Both the position numbers and the translations under genes were made by a program. 35,143 nt of DNA from Roseibacillus sp. (GTDB taxonomy: Bacteria > Verrucomicrobiota > Verrucomicrobiia > Verrucomicrobiales > Akkermansiaceae). Below are positions 16,753 to 25,058 of this stretch, piece by piece. Location: the NCBI GenBank assembly GCA_002709395.1, contig PAQU01000022.1, forward strand, positions 1 through 35,143. Reading direction: 5' to 3'. Numbering within the stretch: the stretch's first letter is position 1; every line of letters starts with the position of its first letter. A model generated the notes under the pieces. The model worked only from the letters and a program-made list of their open reading frames with translations. It was not told the DNA's origin and did no database searches.

Positions 16753-16936
16753 TTTTATCCTAAAGGTGTAAAATGAATGACAATTTTTGAGGTCGCTATG
16801 CCTGTGCTCCTCATGCGCGATTTCTACTTTGAAACCTGCACGAGGGAGGCCTTTTGGCTCTTCCTGGGGTTTCGCGATCGAGGACTGTTATAAGATCTCC
16901 TCCGATCGTTCCGACTTGGAAGCGACAGGAAAAAGA

Positions 16937-17872
16937 TCAGGACGCGAGGGTATCTGGAAATTTTTCTCTCCAGCATCTCAGAGCGAGTTTGATTTCTTTC
17001 TCGCTGCGCCGGGGTGAAAGCTCCCATACGTGCGGCAATTCCGGTTTCACATGCCGGAGCAGGGCATCGTAATCAAGGGTGCCGGTAAAGGGAACCCGGT
17101 GGTCACGGTCAGGCCAGTCAACATCATGGACATGAGCACCAAGGAGATGCTGGCTGATCTCCTGTAGCCAGTGATCATGGTCAAGAAGTCCCAGGTTGTG
17201 TTTGAGTTGAACATGGCCAAAGTCATGCCAGTAGCCGATCCACTCGTTGCCCGAGAAGTGCTTCTGGAGAATAAGCATCTCTTCTTCGGTTGGGACATCC
17301 TCATATCTGGAGCGGGATTCGATAGCGAGTTTGACCTGATACTCTGATGCTTTTTCAACGATGGTCTCAAGAGCTTCCAGTGAGCGTTGAAAATACAGCT
17401 TTCCGGTTTTTCTGCGTTTCTTGATGCACCTTAGTCTGATTTTTTCGAGACGGGCTTCAGCCGTATTCCCCTGCTTCAGCATGTGGGCAAGTTTCCCGGT
17501 CCATTTTCGGTGAGGCATGCGAGGCACGGAACCCATATGAAGAACCAGGTAGCGAGCCTTGAATTCTGCAGCGAACTCGAGGGACTTGAGAGTCATGTCC
17601 ATTGCTCGTTTGCGGTCATAGGGTCGATGCGACGTGAATTCGTAAGCGTCGGGAGCGTCAATCAGGACTTCCGTTGGCGAGGGGAAGTAATTGTGGACGC
17701 CGCAACAACTGAAAGAGTCACCTGCAAAAGCCCGGCGTATCCCCGGGATTTTCGACACCGTCATTCCATGACTTAATTCGATATCGCGGACGCCGAGATT
17801 GAGAATCTCATCGATCATGGACTCGCCATCCGAATGGCGTGCATTGTTCCAGCAGGTGGAGAAAGCAAGCAT
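16937..17872 (-). CDS. Sugar phosphate isomerase/epimerase-like TIM-barrel protein
   Basis: A xylose-isomerase-like TIM barrel (AP endonuclease family 2 fold), 311 residues from the preferred ATG at 17872. The metal-site pattern is visible along the barrel: His in LVLHMGSVPRM, Glu in KLAIESRSRYED, Asp and His in WHDFGHVQLKHN, His in GAHVHDVDW and Glu in VWELSPRR. Members isomerise or epimerise sugars or inositol derivatives; the substrate here is unknown. The frame is open back to a TTG at 17998, which would overlap the preceding gene, but the extra 42 residues lack family similarity. It lies 106 bases after the two-helix membrane protein. Confidence 0.78.
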   Translation of the reverse strand: MLAFSTCWNNARHSDGESMIDEILNLGVRDIELSHGMTVSKIPGIRRAFAGDSFSCCGVHNYFPSPTEVLIDAPDAYEFTSHRPYDRKRAMDMTLKSLEFAAEFKARYLVLHMGSVPRMPHRKWTGKLAHMLKQGNTAEARLEKIRLRCIKKRRKTGKLYFQRSLEALETIVEKASEYQVKLAIESRSRYEDVPTEEEMLILQKHFSGNEWIGYWHDFGHVQLKHNLGLLDHDHWLQEISQHLLGAHVHDVDWPDRDHRVPFTGTLDYDALLRHVKPELPHVWELSPRRSEKEIKLALRCWREKFPDTLAS

Positions 17873-17978
17873 GTCGAGAGCGGGTTCCCTGTCGGAGTTC
17901 GCCTGATGTGCGATGACCCTGGAGGAGGCGTCTCCCCTTTCAACGGGGGGATAGAGCTTCAGGTGCTTGAAGGCATTT

Positions 17979-18371
17979 CTATTGCCTCCTTGCTGCAACG
18001 GGTGCCCCCCGACTACGGCGATGAAGGCGGAACATATACAGGCCGTTGAAAAAAAACAGGACAGACAGGAAAGCTACAGTTAATTGCATGACCGCCATCG
18101 TGGCGACGTGATCATCATGTGCCATGGCCCGGGCGATCTCGGTTGTGCGCAAGGCGTTGTGCATGAAGTCGGCTTCACCGCTGCTGATAGCGGCCTCCAC
18201 GTAGCCGCGGTCCGTTGTAGAATGCTGAACAAATCCCTGTTGCCCCTTGTGGATCAGGGGGACCGCTCCAAGAAGGCATACTGCCACTCCAAGGTTGGCG
18301 ATGAGGACTAAAGGGAGTCTCGTGCGAACGGGTTGATCCCCGGCCGGGAGGGAGAATGTGGTGGGGGTCAT
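17979..18371 (-). CDS. Small membrane protein, two transmembrane helices, unknown function
   Basis: 130 residues. The first helix is about residues 20-40 (LPLVLIANLGVAVCLLGAVP) and the second about 90-112 (VATMAVMQLTVAFLSVLFFF). They flank a loop of about 50 mostly hydrophilic, predicted helical residues (EAAISSGEADFMHNALRTTE). The tail HRRSRGAPVAARRQ is positively charged and so probably cytoplasmic, which puts both ends inside and the loop in the periplasm. The layout resembles a chemoreceptor or histidine-kinase sensor portion without its signalling part, but no family is recognised. Its ATG overlaps the TGA of rsmI (ATGA), which supports real, coupled translation. Confidence 0.7.
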   Translation of the reverse strand: MTPTTFSLPAGDQPVRTRLPLVLIANLGVAVCLLGAVPLIHKGQQGFVQHSTTDRGYVEAAISSGEADFMHNALRTTEIARAMAHDDHVATMAVMQLTVAFLSVLFFFNGLYMFRLHRRSRGAPVAARRQ

Positions 18372-19066
18372 TGACTGAGGCTGGTTGGATCGATCGCGAG
18401 AACAAATTCTCCGCGAGGTGGTCGATCAGTAAACGTCCGTAGCAATTTCAGGGTTTGACCTCCATATATGTTTTCAAATTTTTTAGTTAATTCCTTGGTA
18501 ATGCTAACATGAACAAGAGGGTTTAAATTCGTTAATATTTCGAGTGTCGAAACAAGGCGATGCGGAGACTCAAAATAAAGGGAGGTATGACCCCGCTTGA
18601 GCGCAGCCTGCAACTCGCGCTCACGCTTGCCCTTCTTGTAAGGAAGGAATCCTCCGAAGGTGAAAGGGAGGGGAGGGAGCCCCGAGGCGACGAGAGCGGT
18701 GGTTATGGCACTCGGGCCAGGAAGGACTTCGTAGTTGACGTCTTCCTTGATGCATGCGCGAAGCAGTCGATGGCCTGGATCTGAGAGGCATGGTGTTCCG
18801 GCATCCGAAATCACTGCGATATGCTGGCCTTGTGACGCTTTCCTGAGGATCTCAGGGACACGGCGTGCCTCGTTGTGGTCGTGGAGGGATACAAGCGGCT
18901 TCTCGATCTCGTAATGATTCAAAAGCTTGCGGGAATGCCTGGTGTCCTCGCATGCGATCAAGTCTGCGGAGCGCAGGGTTTCAAGGCCCCGCAGGGTAAT
19001 GTCCGCCAGGTTTCCTATGGGCGTGGGAACAAAAGAGACCAGGGGCGAGGAAGGTGTTTCGGACAT
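18368..19066 (-). CDS. rsmI: 16S rRNA (cytidine-1402 2'-O)-methyltransferase
   Basis: SAM-dependent tetrapyrrole-methylase-fold enzyme that methylates the ribose of C1402 in the ribosomal P site. 232 residues, slightly shorter than the E. coli protein (about 286). Conserved blocks are FVPTPIGNLADITLRGLETL, IACEDTRHSRKLLNHY, AVISDAGTPCLSDPG and LPGPSAITTALVASGLP, followed by GFLPYKKGKRERELQ and YFESPHRL. The shorter length reflects lack of the usual C-terminal extension rather than a visible break. It is coupled to the downstream membrane protein by a four-base overlap and lies 105 bases after lptE. Confidence 0.94.
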   Translation of the reverse strand: MSETPSSPLVSFVPTPIGNLADITLRGLETLRSADLIACEDTRHSRKLLNHYEIEKPLVSLHDHNEARRVPEILRKASQGQHIAVISDAGTPCLSDPGHRLLRACIKEDVNYEVLPGPSAITTALVASGLPPLPFTFGGFLPYKKGKRERELQAALKRGHTSLYFESPHRLVSTLEILTNLNPLVHVSITKELTKKFENIYGGQTLKLLRTFTDRPPRGEFVLAIDPTSLSQ

Positions 19067-19171
19067 GGAGAACCTATAAATGAGCTCGCGGGAGACCGGA
19101 AGGGTAGAAGGGCTGAGAATTGTCCATGATGAACAGTTTGAGCCGGCTTTTTCCCCTTTGTCTGTGATCTT

Positions 19172-19720
19172 CTAAAAGCCCTCTGAGACACGGGAGACGA
19201 TGCCCTCGGTCGCCCGCTTGATAGCATCAACGAGCGCACTCTGGCGGGCTGTCTGCAGGTTTGGGTCTACAAAGAAACGGGTCAACCCTCTGGACTTCCC
19301 GCTTGCCAGGACCCTGGCAGGGTTTGCGGCATCCACGAGGGACCAGTTCAGGTGCGCTTCCATTTCGAGTTCCTCGGAGCGGAGGGTGTCTTCCCGGGTT
19401 GAGCGAGCCTGACGATATTCTATCTTTTGAAGAGTCGTAAGAAGGTGAGCGTCAGCTTGATCTATCGAAGAAACACGGTAGGTGCCATCCCGGGTGATTG
19501 CATCTACAAGGCTGTTGGTTGTCAGGGATGCAGCGCGAGGAAGCTGGGTCTTGTTTTCTACCATTGCGACACAGAGCGTTTGCACCTCGGAGAGGTGTTC
19601 TGGCTTGGCCGTGCCCCAAGTGTATCCTGTGCAATTAACCTGGCTCAGAGAGATTATCAGTGCCGGGGCAATATGGAAGAAGAGGGCGATTGCCCTTATT
19701 GTGCCGGGGGTCTTGACCAT
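19172..19720 (-). CDS. lptE: LptE-like LPS-assembly protein
   Basis: 182 residues with an N-terminal hydrophobic export signal (AIALFFHIAPALIISL), then CTGYTWGTAKPEHLSEVQTL and VAMVENKTQLPRAASLTTNS. This is the pattern of verrucomicrobial and planctomycete LptE proteins, the plug of the LptD translocon that inserts lipopolysaccharide into the outer membrane. The following residues (LVDAITRDGTYRVSSIDQAD) fit the same family. The presumed acylated cysteine has an unusual lipobox, QVNC, with no Leu at -3 and Asn at -1, so lipidation by the standard route is uncertain. It starts five bases after the BamD-like gene, so the two outer-membrane factors form one unit. No lptD is present in the window. 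Confidence 0.75.
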   Translation of the reverse strand: MVKTPGTIRAIALFFHIAPALIISLSQVNCTGYTWGTAKPEHLSEVQTLCVAMVENKTQLPRAASLTTNSLVDAITRDGTYRVSSIDQADAHLLTTLQKIEYRQARSTREDTLRSEELEMEAHLNWSLVDAANPARVLASGKSRGLTRFFVDPNLQTARQSALVDAIKRATEGIVSRVSEGF

Positions 19721-19725
19721 GTTCT

Positions 19726-20670
19726 CTATTCGGCAGCTTGGAGGCTTTGCAGACGGTTCCGGGCGCGGTCATGTAGTTTGCCTTTGCCGGTTTTCCGAAC
19801 AACTTCCTGGTAGTAGATGCGGGCAGAGTCCTGCTGCCCCTTCTTGAAGTAGAATTCTGCTATATCAAAGGTTCGCTGGAGGTCACGGGTGTGAATTTCA
19901 GAAATCATCTTCGTTGCCTCGGTTGCGGCCTTGGAGTTGGGGTAGGATTGCCGTAAGTCAGCAAAGGTATTCAGTGCGCGATCGAGATTGGAATTGTCCT
20001 GGTTGCCCTTGCTGGCTCCTGCCATGAGCATTTTCCCGATCTTGAACTGCGCCTCCGGCGCGTAGGGGGAGCTTGGATACTCGTCTACCACTTTCTGGTA
20101 GGCGGAGATCGCTTCGGCGGCCTTCCATTTCCTGCCCTCATAAGCTTTGCCGATAGCGTACTGGGCCTTGGCGGCGGATGGCGCGCGCGGTGCATTGTCC
20201 CGAACGGTTCCGAGCATGGAAACGAGTTTCTTGATATCCAGTTCGGGTTTGAACCATAGCAACTTGCCTTTCACGCTCCCCTCTGCAGCCGCATGAGCGA
20301 CTTTGGCCTGGCTGTCACGAGCTTGGGTGTAAAGCGGTGAGGCTTGGTAGCGGCTGATCACCATTTGATAAGTTTCAAATGCCGCATCAAGTTTCCCCTG
20401 TTGTTGGAGAAGCTGAGCCTGTCGGAAGCGGGCGGAAGCGGCGACTCCTGAGTGAGGGTATTTGTCTGCGGTACCGGAGTAGAGGCTAATCGCCTTCTTG
20501 CTCCTGCCCGATTTGTCCGCAGCCTGAGCTCGGTTGTAGAGTCTCTTGGCGTCGTCATCAGAGCCCCGATGAGCACCTGCGATGGGAAGCTCTGTTTCGG
20601 TTTCATTGGAACAGCCAGCGAGAAGGATGACCCAACCAGCAAGCAGCAGAGCGCAGCGGAGACCGATCAT
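19726..20670 (-). CDS. BamD-like outer-membrane assembly lipoprotein (TPR)
   Basis: 314 residues from the preferred ATG at 20670. The signal ends in a clean lipobox LLAGC with C20 as the lipidated residue. The frame is open to a GTG at 20721, but that would place 17 charged residues before the signal. TPR units follow: AKRLYNRAQAADKSGRSKKA, FRQAQLLQQQGKLDAAFETY, QYAIGKAYEGRKWKAAEAIS and AEFYFKKGQQDSARIYYQEV. The repeated pattern of short TPRs ending in KYPHS or EYPSSPYA is that of BamD/YfiO, which carries outer-membrane barrel substrates to BamA. A YbgF-like (CpoB) role cannot be excluded. It is five bases upstream of lptE and 107 bases after proC. Confidence 0.8.
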   Translation of the reverse strand: MIGLRCALLLAGWVILLAGCSNETETELPIAGAHRGSDDDAKRLYNRAQAADKSGRSKKAISLYSGTADKYPHSGVAASARFRQAQLLQQQGKLDAAFETYQMVISRYQASPLYTQARDSQAKVAHAAAEGSVKGKLLWFKPELDIKKLVSMLGTVRDNAPRAPSAAKAQYAIGKAYEGRKWKAAEAISAYQKVVDEYPSSPYAPEAQFKIGKMLMAGASKGNQDNSNLDRALNTFADLRQSYPNSKAATEATKMISEIHTRDLQRTFDIAEFYFKKGQQDSARIYYQEVVRKTGKGKLHDRARNRLQSLQAAE

Positions 20671-20777
20671 GGGCTGAACCCTAGTGCGCCCTCGTGAAAA
20701 TCCAATCGTGATTTTAGACACCTAAGGAAAGCGAACAAACAGTGTGATTAGATAAGAGTCGTTGTTACATGTGCCGT

Positions 20778-21587
20778 TCACTCCTGTCCCATTTCACGAG
20801 CGCGGGCTGTCGCAGTGTTTACAGCCTCTATGCAGGCGGCGCGGAAGGCGTGAGCCTCAAGAGCTTCCAGCGCAGCGATCGTGGTGCCGCCCGGAGAGGT
20901 GACCATGTCCTTCAGTACGGCAGGGTGTTCCCCTGTGGCCCGGACCATGGTGGCAGCACCCAGGACCGTCTGGACCGCGAGTTCCCTGGCTTGGTCACGG
21001 GGAAGGCCGTTTTGAACTGCTCCGTCGGCAAGGGCTTCGATGAACAGGTAGACGTATGCTGGGCCACTTCCGGAAAGTCCAGTGACAGCATCCATCAGCG
21101 ATTCCTTGACTTCCACCGCTACCCCAACGGAACCGAGAAGGCTCCGGGCCGTGGCGCCGTCATTCTCCGTGGCAGTTTGCCCGAGGGTAAAGGCCGCTGC
21201 GCCCTGACCTACGAGTGCCGGGGTATTGGGCATCGAGCGTATTATTCGTGCTCCCTCCGCCACTTCGCGTTCAAGTTTCTCTACGGTTAGGCCGGCAGCG
21301 ACGGAGATCACGAGCAGGCTTTCGGCAGTGCTCCCGGAGTCTCGAATCTGGTGAAGAGCAGCAGGAGTGTCGTGGGGCTTGACTGCCAGGAATAGAACGT
21401 CAACAGAGGTGGCAACTTCGGCGATTGACTCGGCAGCTGAAACACTCCGATCCTTCAGGAGGGAGTCGAGGGCGGCAGGGTGAATATCGTAGGCCACTAC
21501 ATCGGCCGGCGAGACCGCCCCAGCATCTATGGCTCCGATCGTAAGGGCCTTGCCCATTTTTCCACATCCAATGAGACCGAGTTTCAT
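20778..21587 (-). CDS. proC: Pyrroline-5-carboxylate reductase
   Basis: Last step of proline biosynthesis, reducing pyrroline-5-carboxylate with NAD(P)H. 269 residues from the ATG at 21587; an ATG seven codons upstream at 21608 is possible. The Rossmann motif is GLIGCGKMGKAL at residues 4-15. FLAVKPHDTP, RSMPNTPALVGQGAAAF and the C-terminal dimerisation domain with LSGSGPAYVYLFIEALADGA and TSPGGTTIAAL are conserved. It is divergent from the TPR lipoprotein gene. Confidence 0.95.
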   Translation of the reverse strand: MKLGLIGCGKMGKALTIGAIDAGAVSPADVVAYDIHPAALDSLLKDRSVSAAESIAEVATSVDVLFLAVKPHDTPAALHQIRDSGSTAESLLVISVAAGLTVEKLEREVAEGARIIRSMPNTPALVGQGAAAFTLGQTATENDGATARSLLGSVGVAVEVKESLMDAVTGLSGSGPAYVYLFIEALADGAVQNGLPRDQARELAVQTVLGAATMVRATGEHPAVLKDMVTSPGGTTIAALEALEAHAFRAACIEAVNTATARAREMGQE

Positions 21588-21758
21588 GGCATGAGCTTCA
21601 AGTTTCATGAGCCAAAGTTCAAGTTCCTTGGAGCTTCCCGGACAGGAATCGGTTCTTTTCGTTCAGCTTTTCCTTGAGAACCCCTCGCAGGCGGGAAGAT
21701 TACCTCCATGTGCCGTGACCGGATCCTGAGATTGGCTCGAGGAATAGGGGGCTTTCCA

Positions 21759-23729
21759 ATGAGTCCCATGAAAAGAGCCTTAAAGGGAGGCTCTTTGTCC
21801 ATTGTGCTCCTGGTGGGTTGTGGTGAGGAAAGAGAGGAAGGGCCTGTTCCCAGCCCGGATTCCGAATCTGCCGAAGCTCCACCGACTCTGGACACTCGCA
21901 ATACGGATTCAGGAGGAGCAACGGGGGAAGGGAATTCCCGGGTCGCGGGGAAGGGTGCCGGGGGAGAGTTGCCGAAGGCAGGAGTTTCGGTTCGAAGCGC
22001 AGGACCAGAGAAACAGGAGGTTCCGGCTGTCCCAGAGATAAAAGATGATCAGCCTGATTTCGTTCCTGGGGCGGGCGTAGCGAAGCCCTTCTCTCCGCAG
22101 AAAGTCATCCACCCTGTCATTGCAAAGTTGTCGCCCCCTGAATTCGTTGACGAAATCGTGACAATCCCAATGGCGATTTCATCAACTAGCGCGCTGGCTT
22201 CCCGTCACGTTCAGCAGGGTCTCGCTTTCATCCAGGCAGCATGGGATTTTGAGGCTTACCGGCATTTTTGTGCTGCTCTTCAATTGGATCCTGATTGCCT
22301 CATGGCCTACTGGGGGATCGGTCTGGCGCTTGCGGCTCCCAATAACGAATTTTCAAAGGAACGTCAGATCGCAGTAATGCGGATGATCGAACTTGTCGAT
22401 GCCACGAGGGAGGTGAACGGCGAGCAGTTGCCCATAGCCAGTAAGATGGAGCAGGACTATGCGCTCGCCCTGGCAGAATTGTTCAGGTTGAGAGGCAAAT
22501 CGAATGAGGCATTCAGGAGTCTTTCTGAAAGGTATCCGAACAACCTTCAGGCAAGATGCCTGGCCATTTATCTGGAAAGGGATGGGTTTGATGATTTCGG
22601 GCCTCGTCCCAAGCAGGCAGCCGCCATGCGTGAGATGGAACTGCTCGTAGGAGAGAATCCGGATAACGTCGGGGTTCTCGGTTTCTGGGCCATGCTGCAC
22701 GGGGAGGCTCCGGAGGCGACGACCACGTTGCGGGAGCAGATTCTGCCGGTAGCAAGAAAGATTGCACGTAACGCGCCGGATTTCCCTCCGTATCAGCACC
22801 TCCTCGGACATTTCGAATGGCGCTGTGGAAATCACATGCTGGCGGAAAATGCCTTGGCGCAGGCAAGTCAACTATACGAAAGCCACATGCAGAAACATGG
22901 CCTGGGTGTTCATGAGTGCGAGGGGTGGGTGCGCTCCCAGCTCTATCTTGCAACAGCCATGCACAGCCGGGGAAAATTTGAGGAAGCCCTGGCCATTGCG
23001 GAGGGACTTGCAGATATTGAGGTGAACCCGGAAAGGCTGGCGTCCAGAGGAGCCAGTCTTCTGATATGGGAGGCCAAAACGCTGGCGGCCCGATTGTATC
23101 TGGCCCGGGGGCGGAAGGGTGATTTTGGAGAGGCGATAGGGTCTCTTCCGGGTAAGGAGGATGCCTTCCTTGCGCAGGTAAAGGAACGGACCTTGTCGGT
23201 ATTTTATCTGGAGTGCCTCATGCAGTATCTTGAGTGCAGAAAGGCGCTCGAGGAGGGGGAGGTTGAGATTGCTCACAAGAAGCGTGTTGCCCTGAGTGCG
23301 ATTCTTGAAAGGCTGGATGGCCTCAAGCCGCAGGCCTTCAAAAGTGCGTCGATCTCCGAGTATCTTCGCGCATTGGGAGGGGTGAAAGTCTATGTTGCTG
23401 AAGCACGTGGACTGGTGGCGCTAGCGCGTGCGAGCACCGATGCCCAGAAACAGATTGCCCGGAGCTGGTTCAAGAGCGCGGTGGAGAAACAGCAACGACC
23501 GACGCTCCTCATGCCGCCGGTCGTAGTCTCCCCGATGGAGGTGCGTCTTGGTGAATTCTATCAGGAGACCCAGCAATATGATAAGGCGGTGGAGAGTTAC
23601 CAGGCCGCTATCAGGCGACGCCCCAATGACCTCGCCTCCCTGCAGGGATACCGTGATTCCCTTATGGAGATTGGCAGGGAGGAGGACGCGCTGGAGGTGG
23701 AGAAAATCATCTCCGCGGTTCAACGGTGA
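21759..23729 (+). CDS. TPR-containing lipoprotein, unknown function
   Basis: 656 residues from the ATG at 21759, chosen because AGGGGG lies seven bases upstream. The frame is open from 21708. The signal SIVLLVGC ends in a lipobox with C21, so the protein should be membrane anchored. Residues about 22-95 are a disordered linker rich in Glu, Pro, Ser and Gly. A helical repeat domain follows, for example HVQQGLAFIQAAWDFEAYRH and FCAALQLDPDCLMAYWGIGL near residues 145-185, and QYDKAVESYQAAIRRRPNDL near the C-terminus. No catalytic motif was found. Similar proteins in PVC bacteria carry a TPR domain with this AYRHFxxALxLDP pattern. Convergent with ispH, eight bases apart. Confidence 0.72.
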   Translation: MSPMKRALKGGSLSIVLLVGCGEEREEGPVPSPDSESAEAPPTLDTRNTDSGGATGEGNSRVAGKGAGGELPKAGVSVRSAGPEKQEVPAVPEIKDDQPDFVPGAGVAKPFSPQKVIHPVIAKLSPPEFVDEIVTIPMAISSTSALASRHVQQGLAFIQAAWDFEAYRHFCAALQLDPDCLMAYWGIGLALAAPNNEFSKERQIAVMRMIELVDATREVNGEQLPIASKMEQDYALALAELFRLRGKSNEAFRSLSERYPNNLQARCLAIYLERDGFDDFGPRPKQAAAMREMELLVGENPDNVGVLGFWAMLHGEAPEATTTLREQILPVARKIARNAPDFPPYQHLLGHFEWRCGNHMLAENALAQASQLYESHMQKHGLGVHECEGWVRSQLYLATAMHSRGKFEEALAIAEGLADIEVNPERLASRGASLLIWEAKTLAARLYLARGRKGDFGEAIGSLPGKEDAFLAQVKERTLSVFYLECLMQYLECRKALEEGEVEIAHKKRVALSAILERLDGLKPQAFKSASISEYLRALGGVKVYVAEARGLVALARASTDAQKQIARSWFKSAVEKQQRPTLLMPPVVVSPMEVRLGEFYQETQQYDKAVESYQAAIRRRPNDLASLQGYRDSLMEIGREEDALEVEKIISAVQR

Positions 23730-23737
23730 TTCTTCAG

Positions 23738-24964
23738 TCAGGCTGCTTCCACGTCCGAGGGGTTGATTCCCCGTAGTTCGAAGACCCGGAGAATGGTCGC
23801 CTCGATAAGGTTGGCTGGACAGGATGCGCCGGCGGTGACCCCGACCACAAGAGGGCCCTGGTCGAAAATCTTGGAAGGGTAGTCGCTCTCAACCTCTGAG
23901 CGCGCCTCGAGGTCATAGCTGGCTATTTTTTCGAAGGATGCGAGACAGCTGGCATCCCTGATAAAGAAAGTTGGCAGGTGCTCCTGGCCTATTTCGACAA
24001 GGTGGGTTGTGTTTGAACTGTTGTAGCCTCCGACAACCAGAAGAATGTCCAAGGGGTTACGGAGCATCTCGAAGAGGGCGTCCTGTCGCTCCTGGGTGGC
24101 ACCGCAGATGGTATCAAAGACTTGAAAGCGTTCTGCGGACCCATCGCGATCAGTTATGGCCTTGCTTATTCGGCGCTGAATCTCCTCCGTTTCGCTTTTC
24201 AGCATAGTGGTCTGATTTGCAACCCCTACATTTCGAAGGTGGAGATCAGGGTCGAATCCCTCGGAGGTAGCGCCTTCAAAGCGTTTCAGGAACTGCGCAG
24301 ACTCGCCGCCATTGCGGATGTAGTCGCACACATAATCAGCCTCATCGAGGGTGAGGATGACAAGGTAGTGGCCCTTCTGGTCCTCGCCCTGGGCCCGGGA
24401 TGCCGTGGCCCGGGTTTCCTCGTGCCCCTTCTTTCCGTGGATGATTGAGGTCGTGCCAGTTTTGGCGTAGTTGCGAACACGACGCCAGACTTTCATGACA
24501 TCGCCGCAGGTCGTGTCGATGACATAGCATCCGGCTTCGCCGATTTTGTCCATGAAGGAGGTAGGAGCACCGAAGGCGGGAACCAGCACGACATCATCCT
24601 CAGTGAGGGTGTCGTATTGCTCGTTCATCTCCTTCCAGGGAAGAGACTCGATGCCCATGTCTTCCAGTTGCCGATTGACCTCCGGGTTATGGATGATTTC
24701 CCCGATGAGGAAAATCCGGTTATCAAGGAAGACCCTTCGTGAGGCATAGGCAAGATCGATGGCTCGTTCGACTCCATAACAGAACCCGAACTGCTGGGCG
24801 AGACGGACGGTGGTGGTGCCGATGGTAAGGCTTCCTCCGCTCTTGCGGATTTTCTCAACGACGGGAGAGCGATAGTGTTTTTCAACCTCGGCCTGGACCT
24901 TTTCCATGACCTCTGGCCGGCGCACATTGACGCGTTTGCGCTTTTGGGCGGGAGCGTTGCTCAC
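23738..24964 (-). CDS. ispH: 4-hydroxy-3-methylbut-2-enyl diphosphate reductase (long form)
   Basis: Last enzyme of the MEP isoprenoid pathway, an iron-sulfur protein giving IPP and DMAPP. 408 residues, as in cyanobacterial and plant enzymes rather than the roughly 316 of E. coli. The three cluster cysteines are C62 (QFGFCYGVERA), C153 (DTTCGDVMKVW) and C287 (FDTICGATQERQDA). SIIHGKKGHEETRATAS holds the active-site Glu region, and TAGASCPANLIE is the C-terminal substrate-binding block. About 45 extra N-terminal residues are basic and charged, as in the long form. Supplies the precursor chain ending in UppS. Confidence 0.95.
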   Translation of the reverse strand: MSNAPAQKRKRVNVRRPEVMEKVQAEVEKHYRSPVVEKIRKSGGSLTIGTTTVRLAQQFGFCYGVERAIDLAYASRRVFLDNRIFLIGEIIHNPEVNRQLEDMGIESLPWKEMNEQYDTLTEDDVVLVPAFGAPTSFMDKIGEAGCYVIDTTCGDVMKVWRRVRNYAKTGTTSIIHGKKGHEETRATASRAQGEDQKGHYLVILTLDEADYVCDYIRNGGESAQFLKRFEGATSEGFDPDLHLRNVGVANQTTMLKSETEEIQRRISKAITDRDGSAERFQVFDTICGATQERQDALFEMLRNPLDILLVVGGYNSSNTTHLVEIGQEHLPTFFIRDASCLASFEKIASYDLEARSEVESDYPSKIFDQGPLVVGVTAGASCPANLIEATILRVFELRGINPSDVEAA

Positions 24965-25058
24965 GAAGAAGTATTGGCTGTCTTGGCGTTGATTTCAAGC
25001 GCGGCAGGGAGAGTCTGCTGATTTTGCAGGGCGCCCGCCTGTCCCGCGGGGAGTTGCG

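Larger units (their letters stand above)
16586..16936 (-). promoter_or_regulatory. AT-rich leader and upstream region of ilvBN
   Basis: This is one of the two gene-free stretches above 300 bases. Bases 16586-16790 are strikingly AT-rich compared with the surroundings. On the minus strand they contain the mini-ORF at 16723-16752 and the 9-bp inverted repeat at 16637-16674. The part from 16790 to 16936, just after the TIM-barrel gene, has ordinary composition and shows only short imperfect repeats. No convincing -35/-10 pair could be fixed; TTGAAC with TAATTT 18 bases on (minus strand, near 16720-16690) is a possible but weak promoter. Confidence 0.5.
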
